DNA of 8,618 bases from Solirubrobacterales bacterium (GTDB lineage: Bacteria > Actinomycetota > Thermoleophilia > Solirubrobacterales > Solirubrobacteraceae): positions 1 to 8,618 of the forward strand of contig PLYX01000224.1 of the NCBI GenBank assembly GCA_003151895.1, read 5' to 3'. Shown piece after piece: positions 5,591-8,618 of this stretch; position 1 is the stretch's first letter, and every line of letters starts with the position of its first letter. The translations under genes and the position numbers were made by a program. The notes beneath the pieces are model-generated. The model saw only the letters and a list, made by a program, of their open reading frames with translations, made no database searches and was not told the origin of the DNA.

Positions 5591-5917
5591 CTATGTGGCC
5601 GCCGGCGTGGCGTGTTGCTCGCCACCGGCGGCGGTGGTCTGCCTGCCCCCCGCGATGGGGGGTCCCCCGACACGGGGGGCGCCCGGCTCCCCGTGTGTCT
5701 GCGTCTTCAGCGACAGCGCGTGGATCGGGCCGCCGATCTCCTCGCCAAACACGTTGTAGACGAGCTTGTGCTGTTCGATGCGGCTGCGCCCCGCAAACGC
5801 CGGGGAGGTGACCGTCGCGCGGAAGTGGTCGCCTCCGCCCGTGTAGTCCTCCACGTCGGCACGGGCCCCCGGGATCGATGCCTCGATGCGCTGCTTGATC
5901 TCCTCGGCGGTGGGCAC
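5591..5917 (-). CDS. bolA: BolA family protein with repeat-derived C-terminal tail
   Basis: Residues 4-72 make a complete BolA domain: EEIKQRIEASIPGARADVED, GGGDHFRATV with His31, then SRIEQHKLVYNVFGEEIGGPIHALSLKT with the invariant His66 that ligates the Fe-S cluster in BolA-Grx complexes. BolA proteins pair with CGFS glutaredoxins, encoded immediately downstream. The normal domain ends near residue 73; the last ~35 residues are a G/P/A-rich tail largely encoded by a copy of the palindromic repeat. The start is GTG 5917: homology begins here and TAACCT lies 9 nt upstream, with GGGGA in the short interval. It is transcribed divergently from the A-type carrier gene through overlapping promoters. 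Confidence 0.88.
   Translation of the reverse strand: MPTAEEIKQRIEASIPGARADVEDYTGGGDHFRATVTSPAFAGRSRIEQHKLVYNVFGEEIGGPIHALSLKTQTHGEPGAPRVGGPPIAGGRQTTAAGGEQHATPAAT
5646..5680 (-). repeat. Double-hairpin palindromic repeat, copy 2 (in bolA tail)
   Basis: Read on the minus strand: C6 (5680-5675), GTGTC, G5 (5669-5665), a single A, C6 (5663-5658), ATCGC, G6 (5652-5647), C. The architecture equals copies 1 and 3: two 5-nt-loop hairpins joined by one A, with longer C/G runs in the first hairpin and loop ATCGC instead of ATGGC. Upstream bases also allow a competing 8-bp hairpin, ACACGGGG (5671-5678 on +) with CCCCGTGT (5690-5697). Confidence 0.8.
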
Positions 5918-5926
5918 TGTTCCCCT

Positions 5927-5932
5927 AGGTTA
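5927..5932 (-). promoter_or_regulatory. -10 box of bolA-grxD
   Basis: On the minus strand TAACCT lies 9 nt before the GTG start. On the plus strand the same bases fall where the -35 of the divergent erpA promoter should be. Confidence 0.45.
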
Positions 5933-5951
5933 GCCCAAGGAAGAGCGACGC

Positions 5952-5957
5952 TATACT
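5952..5957 (+). promoter_or_regulatory. -10 box of erpA
   Basis: TATACT, close to the consensus TATAAT, lies 10 nt before the ATG at 5968. The candidate -35 TTAGCC (5930-5935, 16-nt spacer) is poor and overlaps the bolA -10. Transcription would start 3-4 nt before the ATG or on it. Confidence 0.6.
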
Positions 5958-5967
5958 TTGGAAAGCG

Positions 5968-6321
5968 ATGATCTCGATAACGGACAAGGGCGCGGAGAAG
6001 GTTCACGAGTTCCTCGGCGCTCAGCAGGCCGACATCACGCTCGCCGGACTGCGCGTGGGCGTCCGCGGAGGCGGGTGCTCGGGCTTCCAGTACCAGCTCG
6101 CCTTCGACGAGCAGCGCGACAACGACGTCGTGTTCGAGAGCCACGGGCTGAAGCTGCTCGTGGACAGCGAGAGCCTGCAGTTCGTGGAGGGCTCCACGAT
6201 CGACTATGAGGAGAGCCTCCAGGGTGCCGGCTTCAAAGTCGAGAACCCCAACGTGGTCGCCGCCTGCGGCTGTGGCTCATCCTTCAGAGTGGCCGAGGAA
6301 GAGCAAGTCTCAGCCGTCTGA
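5968..6321 (+). CDS. erpA: A-type iron-sulfur cluster carrier (ErpA/IscA/SufA family)
   Basis: The 117-aa product is full length for the HesB/IscA family. It has the three cluster-binding cysteines: Cys37 in GGGCSGFQYQL, and Cys100 and Cys102 in NPNVVAACGCGSSF. The C-terminal CGCGSSF signature is diagnostic. These proteins receive [2Fe-2S] or [4Fe-4S] clusters from the SUF/ISC scaffold and deliver them to target enzymes. The last ten residues (VAEEEQVSAV) are an acidic tail without known role. It begins at ATG 5968 right after a TATACT -10, without a Shine-Dalgarno. Adjacent bolA-grxD encode partners in the same trafficking route. Whether it is ErpA rather than SufA or IscA cannot be settled from sequence alone. 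Confidence 0.93.
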   Translation: MISITDKGAEKVHEFLGAQQADITLAGLRVGVRGGGCSGFQYQLAFDEQRDNDVVFESHGLKLLVDSESLQFVEGSTIDYEESLQGAGFKVENPNVVAACGCGSSFRVAEEEQVSAV

Positions 6322-6407
6322 CGACCGGGGGGCGGCGCGAGGCTGTGTCCTCCCTCCCTTATGTGCTGATTGCACACTGCGGTCGGTGCGTCCTTGCCTC
6401 GCTTGCT

Positions 6408-6435
6408 CCCCGGCCGTCAGAAGCTGGCGGGGTTT
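6408..6435 (+). terminator. Possible terminator after erpA
   Basis: CCCCG (6408-6412) and CC (6414-6415, one bulged G) can pair with GG and CGGGG (6426-6432), closing a 10-nt loop and followed by only TTT. It overlaps the stop codon of the convergent glycosylase gene. The stem is short and the T-run is weak. The rest of the 112-nt gap holds a small perfect hairpin TGTGC-TGATT-GCACA (6362-6376) and no gene. Confidence 0.35.
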
Positions 6436-7126
6436 AGGGTTCGTTGTTAAGCGAACGCCACAGGTAGCGGCAGGCCAAGGTGCGGTGCGGGCGCCAGCGT
6501 TCGGCCAGGCGCTCGATCGTCTCGCGGTCGGGGAGCTCTTCGAGCGAGTAGGCGCGTTCGATGGCGCGGCGGATGCCGAGGTCTCCGGGCGCCAGCACGT
6601 CGGGGCGGTGTAGGTGGGACATCAAGAACATGTGGGCGGTCCACTCGCCGATGCCCTTGACGGCGACCAGCTCGGCCATCACCTCCTCGTCGGAGAGGTC
6701 GTCCAAGCGCTCCAGCTCCAGTTCGCCCGAGAGGATGTGCTCGGCGAGCGAGCGCATGAAGCCCACCTTCGCGCGCGACAGGCCCACCGCCGCCTGCAGC
6801 TCGCCGGGGTCATCGGCAAGCAGCTGCTCGGGTGTGGGCGGGCGGCCGCCGAAGCGCTCGGTCAGCCTGCCGTAGATCGCCGCCCCGGCCTTGACGGAGA
6901 GCTGCTGGTTGATGACCGAATGGAGCAGCGCCCCGTAGTGGTCTTCTGGATCTGCTCGCTTGCGCGGCGGGCTGGAGAGGACCCCGCACTCTTCGATCAG
7001 CCCGGCGAGGATCGGGTCGGCGGCGCGCAGTTGCTCCACGGCGGCTCGCTGGGAGGTGGCCTTGCGCGTTGCCGGAGCCCGGCGCGTGGTTGATCCGGCG
7101 CCGCGGCCGCTCGCCGAGGGGCTCAT
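6434..7126 (-). CDS. AlkA-type DNA-3-methyladenine glycosylase (HhH-GPD superfamily)
   Basis: The 230-aa product contains INQQLSVKAGAAIYGRL (72-88), typical of AlkA-like glycosylases, the helix-hairpin-helix LVAVKGIGEWTAHMFLM (153-169) that grips the DNA backbone, and VLAPGDLGIRRAI (177-189) with the catalytic Asp182. It should remove alkylated purines such as 3-methyladenine in base excision repair. It is shorter than E. coli AlkA (about 280 aa), lacking the N-terminal TBP-like domain; residues 1-30 are basic and disordered. ATG 7126 lies 4 nt after the hemQ stop and is favoured over GTG 7165 inside hemQ and the palindromic repeat. No strong Shine-Dalgarno is present (GCGGGCGGG only), so expression may depend on coupling to hemQ. 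Confidence 0.9.
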   Translation of the reverse strand: MSPSASGRGAGSTTRRAPATRKATSQRAAVEQLRAADPILAGLIEECGVLSSPPRKRADPEDHYGALLHSVINQQLSVKAGAAIYGRLTERFGGRPPTPEQLLADDPGELQAAVGLSRAKVGFMRSLAEHILSGELELERLDDLSDEEVMAELVAVKGIGEWTAHMFLMSHLHRPDVLAPGDLGIRRAIERAYSLEELPDRETIERLAERWRPHRTLACRYLWRSLNNEP

Positions 7127-7130
7127 CCGC

Positions 7131-7874
7131 TCAGCCCGCCCGCAGAGCCTGCGTGTCCCCTCCACGGGGACCCCCCATGGCGGGGGGCGGAGAGGCGAGC
7201 GCGATCTGCTCGCCGTCGAGCGCGTTCAGCGCGCGCTCCAGCGAGCAGGCGATGCACGTGAAGCTCGGCGTGTCGCGCACCGTGAAGCGCGAAGCTTCGG
7301 TGCTGCGCAGGCGCTGGACGAGATCGAGGAACGTGCCCACGTCGTCGGTGTCGAACGCCACCACGAACTCCTGGTCGTCGAGCCCGAACGAGTAGGTGGT
7401 GTGGTTGTCGACGCTTGGGTATTCGCGTCCCACAGTGATGTGCCCTTGCATGATCCGCCAGCGCTCCTCGGCGGGCAGCGTGTACCACTCGCGCGACTTG
7501 ACGAACGGGTAGACGAACACGTATTTGCCGCGGAACCCGCGCGGGCGCACGCGCTCGTCTTCGGAGTATTCCGAGCTCTTGCGCATCCCGAGGAACGAGT
7601 AGGGCGTCTGCGCCCACTTCATCAGCCCGCTCTGTACCAGCACCACGTGGAACTCGTGGATGCGGTCGAGGTTCTCGGCCTCTGAGATCAACAGCAACTC
7701 CGCGTCCCCCCGCGTTCCCACGAGCGAGAAGGACTGCAGCAGATGCCCGTCGGCGAAGTTCTCGCAGGCCGCCATGAACTCGCGCTTGTCCTGCGCGCGC
7801 GTCTCGGAGTCCAGGCGACGCCACGCCGGATCGAGCTTCAGGAATGTGTACTTGACGAAGTGTCGCTCGCTCAT
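7131..7874 (-). CDS. hemQ: Coproheme decarboxylase HemQ (chlorite dismutase family)
   Basis: The 247-aa product shows HemQ/Cld motifs: GDAELLLI (56-63), YVFVYPFVKSREWYTLPAEER (118-138) with candidate catalytic Tyr122 and Lys126, MQGHITVGREYP (142-153) with the proximal heme ligand His145, and YSFGLDDQEFVVAFDTD (161-177). HemQ converts coproheme III to heme b in the coproporphyrin-dependent pathway of Gram-positives. True chlorite dismutase is less likely given the YPFVKSREWY motif. The natural end is probably near residue 220; the last ~25 residues are a G/P-rich tail from an antisense copy of the palindromic repeat. A perfect TATAAT sits 10 nt before the ATG. The DNA glycosylase gene follows after 4 nt. 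Confidence 0.88.
   Translation of the reverse strand: MSERHFVKYTFLKLDPAWRRLDSETRAQDKREFMAACENFADGHLLQSFSLVGTRGDAELLLISEAENLDRIHEFHVVLVQSGLMKWAQTPYSFLGMRKSSEYSEDERVRPRGFRGKYVFVYPFVKSREWYTLPAEERWRIMQGHITVGREYPSVDNHTTYSFGLDDQEFVVAFDTDDVGTFLDLVQRLRSTEASRFTVRDTPSFTCIACSLERALNALDGEQIALASPPPAMGGPRGGDTQALRAG
7156..7188 (+). repeat. Double-hairpin palindromic repeat, copy 3 (in hemQ tail, opposite orientation to the gene)
   Basis: TCCCC, loop TCCAC, GGGGA (7166-7170) is followed by C6 (7171-7176), loop ATGGC, G6 (7182-7187), C. It has the same 33-bp length as copy 1 and differs only within the first loop (4 of 5 bases). In hemQ the complementary strand is translated, giving SPPPAMGGPRGGD. Confidence 0.85.
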
Positions 7875-7884
7875 CGGCAGGTCG

Positions 7885-7890
7885 ATTATA
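7885..7890 (-). promoter_or_regulatory. -10 box of hemQ
   Basis: On the minus strand this is a perfect TATAAT, 10 nt before the ATG at 7874, in an otherwise very GC-rich region. No TTGACA-like -35 is seen. Confidence 0.65.
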
Positions 7891-7935
7891 TGGCCCCCCG
7901 GCGGACCTCCTCCGCGATGCCGCGCCGCCAGCGGT

Positions 7936-7941
7936 TACAGT
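7936..7941 (+). promoter_or_regulatory. -10 box of the glycosyltransferase gene
   Basis: TACAGT lies 6 nt before GTG 7948. The expected transcription start coincides with the start codon. The divergent hemQ -10 is 45 bp away. Confidence 0.5.
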
Positions 7942-7947
7942 CTGAGT

Positions 7948-8618
7948 GTGCGGATCGCTCTCGTGTCGCCGTACTCGTGGACGTACCCGGGCGGCGTCAC
8001 GCGCCACATCGAGGCGCTGTCGGCTGAGCTCGCGGCGAACGGCCACGAACCGCGCATCCTCGCGCCGTTCGATCCCGACGACGCGCTCTCGCGGCGCCTG
8101 CACCGCGGGGCGCGCCCGCAGCGGCGCGAGCTGCCCGACAACTTCGTCCCGCTCGGCCGCACGATCGGCATTCCCGCCAACGGCGCCGTCTCCAACCTCA
8201 CGGGCACGCCCCATTCGGTGTTCGCGCTGCGCCGTGAGTTGCGCACCGGCGGGTATGACGTCGCTCACATCCACGAGCCGATCGTCCCGCTGATCGGCTG
8301 GGATGCGCTGCTGTGCGCCGACGGCCTGCCGCTCGTGGGCACGTTCCACGCATACTCCGTCAACCCAATCACGAGCGGGATCGGCGCCGTGGTGCTTGGC
8401 GGGCGGCGCCGCATGAACCGCCTGCACGTGCGCATCGCCGTCTCCGAGGCGGCGGCGTGGACGGCGCGGCGCTTCTACGGCGGGCGTTACCGGATCGTGC
8501 CGAACGGCGTGCGCCTCGGTGGGGATCGTCCCGACGTCGACGAGGACGCGCTTGCGGACGAGGACGTCCAACGGGCCGGCGGGCAGCAGCCATTGCGCAT
8601 CCTGTTCATCGGGCAGGC
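7948..8618 (+). CDS. GT4 glycosyltransferase, PimA-like (3' truncated by window)
   Basis: The open frame from GTG 7948 continues past the window end, giving about 224 residues. It opens RIALVSPYSWTYPGGVTRHIEAL with the GGV-x-x-H acceptor-loop motif of GT4 enzymes such as phosphatidylinositol mannosyltransferase PimA. Further GT-B N-domain marks are VPLGRTIGIPANGAVSNL, DVAHIHEP, GTFHAYS and RIAVSEAAAW, then IVPNGV and the beginning of the nucleotide-sugar domain (LRILFIGQ). It probably transfers a sugar, likely mannose from GDP-mannose, to a lipid such as phosphatidylinositol on the inner membrane face; donor and acceptor are inferred from family resemblance. The catalytic residues of the second domain lie beyond the window. 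The GTG start is directly preceded by a TACAGT -10, suggesting a leaderless mRNA. Confidence 0.85.
   Translation, partial: MRIALVSPYSWTYPGGVTRHIEALSAELAANGHEPRILAPFDPDDALSRRLHRGARPQRRELPDNFVPLGRTIGIPANGAVSNLTGTPHSVFALRRELRTGGYDVAHIHEPIVPLIGWDALLCADGLPLVGTFHAYSVNPITSGIGAVVLGGRRRMNRLHVRIAVSEAAAWTARRFYGGRYRIVPNGVRLGGDRPDVDEDALADEDVQRAGGQQPLRILFIGQ

Noticed and set aside
6362..6376. Perfect 5-bp hairpin TGTGC-TGATT-GCACA after erpA
   Set aside because: Stem is short and moderately GC-rich with no T-run; could occur by chance and is not convincing as terminator or operator.
7123..8571. Long minus-strand open frame of 482 codons over hemQ and the glycosyltransferase
   Set aside because: It is a shadow: hemQ is read in another frame of the same strand, and the glycosyltransferase on the plus strand carries GT4 motifs.

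Overview
The window looks like chromosomal DNA of a high-GC actinobacterium. The gene content suggests the Thermoleophilia/Solirubrobacterales branch, but that placement is inference from gene style, not a database match. Supporting signs are an FtsZ tail, a PimA-like GT4 glycosyltransferase, a coproheme-decarboxylase-type HemQ, and a small membrane protein/holin-like/DUF3618 triplet. Coding density is very high, with no gene-free stretch over 300 bp. I see no tRNA, rRNA, CRISPR array, transposase or prophage.

Layout, left to right: the 3' end of ftsZ (+). A gamma-glutamyltranspeptidase-family Ntn hydrolase (+) followed by a small lipoprotein (+). A stand-alone Lon N-terminal-domain protein (-). 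A three-gene membrane-stress-like operon (+): 44-aa one-helix protein, Phage_holin_3_6/YqjE protein, DUF3618 protein. A DegV fatty-acid-binding protein (-), converging on that operon through a long inverted repeat. An Fe-S trafficking cluster: bolA-grxD (-) divergent from erpA/iscA (+). A hemQ-AlkA-type DNA glycosylase operon (-). The first 224 codons of a PimA-like glycosyltransferase (+), running off the end.

Two patterns cut across the genes. First, a ~33-35 bp double-hairpin DNA element occurs three times in 5.5 kb, each time inside a coding region: within ggt, in the bolA tail and in the hemQ tail. It is read in different frames and orientations but keeps its nucleotide architecture, so it is a DNA-level repeat that has been accommodated into proteins. 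Its core has no stop codon in any of the six frames. Second, almost every transcription-unit-leading gene has a TANNNT-like -10 box only 6-11 nt before its start codon, implying leaderless mRNAs, while operon-internal genes mostly carry Shine-Dalgarno sites.

Functionally, CGFS glutaredoxin, BolA and the A-type carrier form a coherent iron-sulfur delivery set with overlapping back-to-back promoters, and HemQ nearby adds a heme-synthesis step. The GGT homologue keeps its catalytic threonine but appears to have lost most of the residues that hold the glutamyl group, so its substrate may differ.
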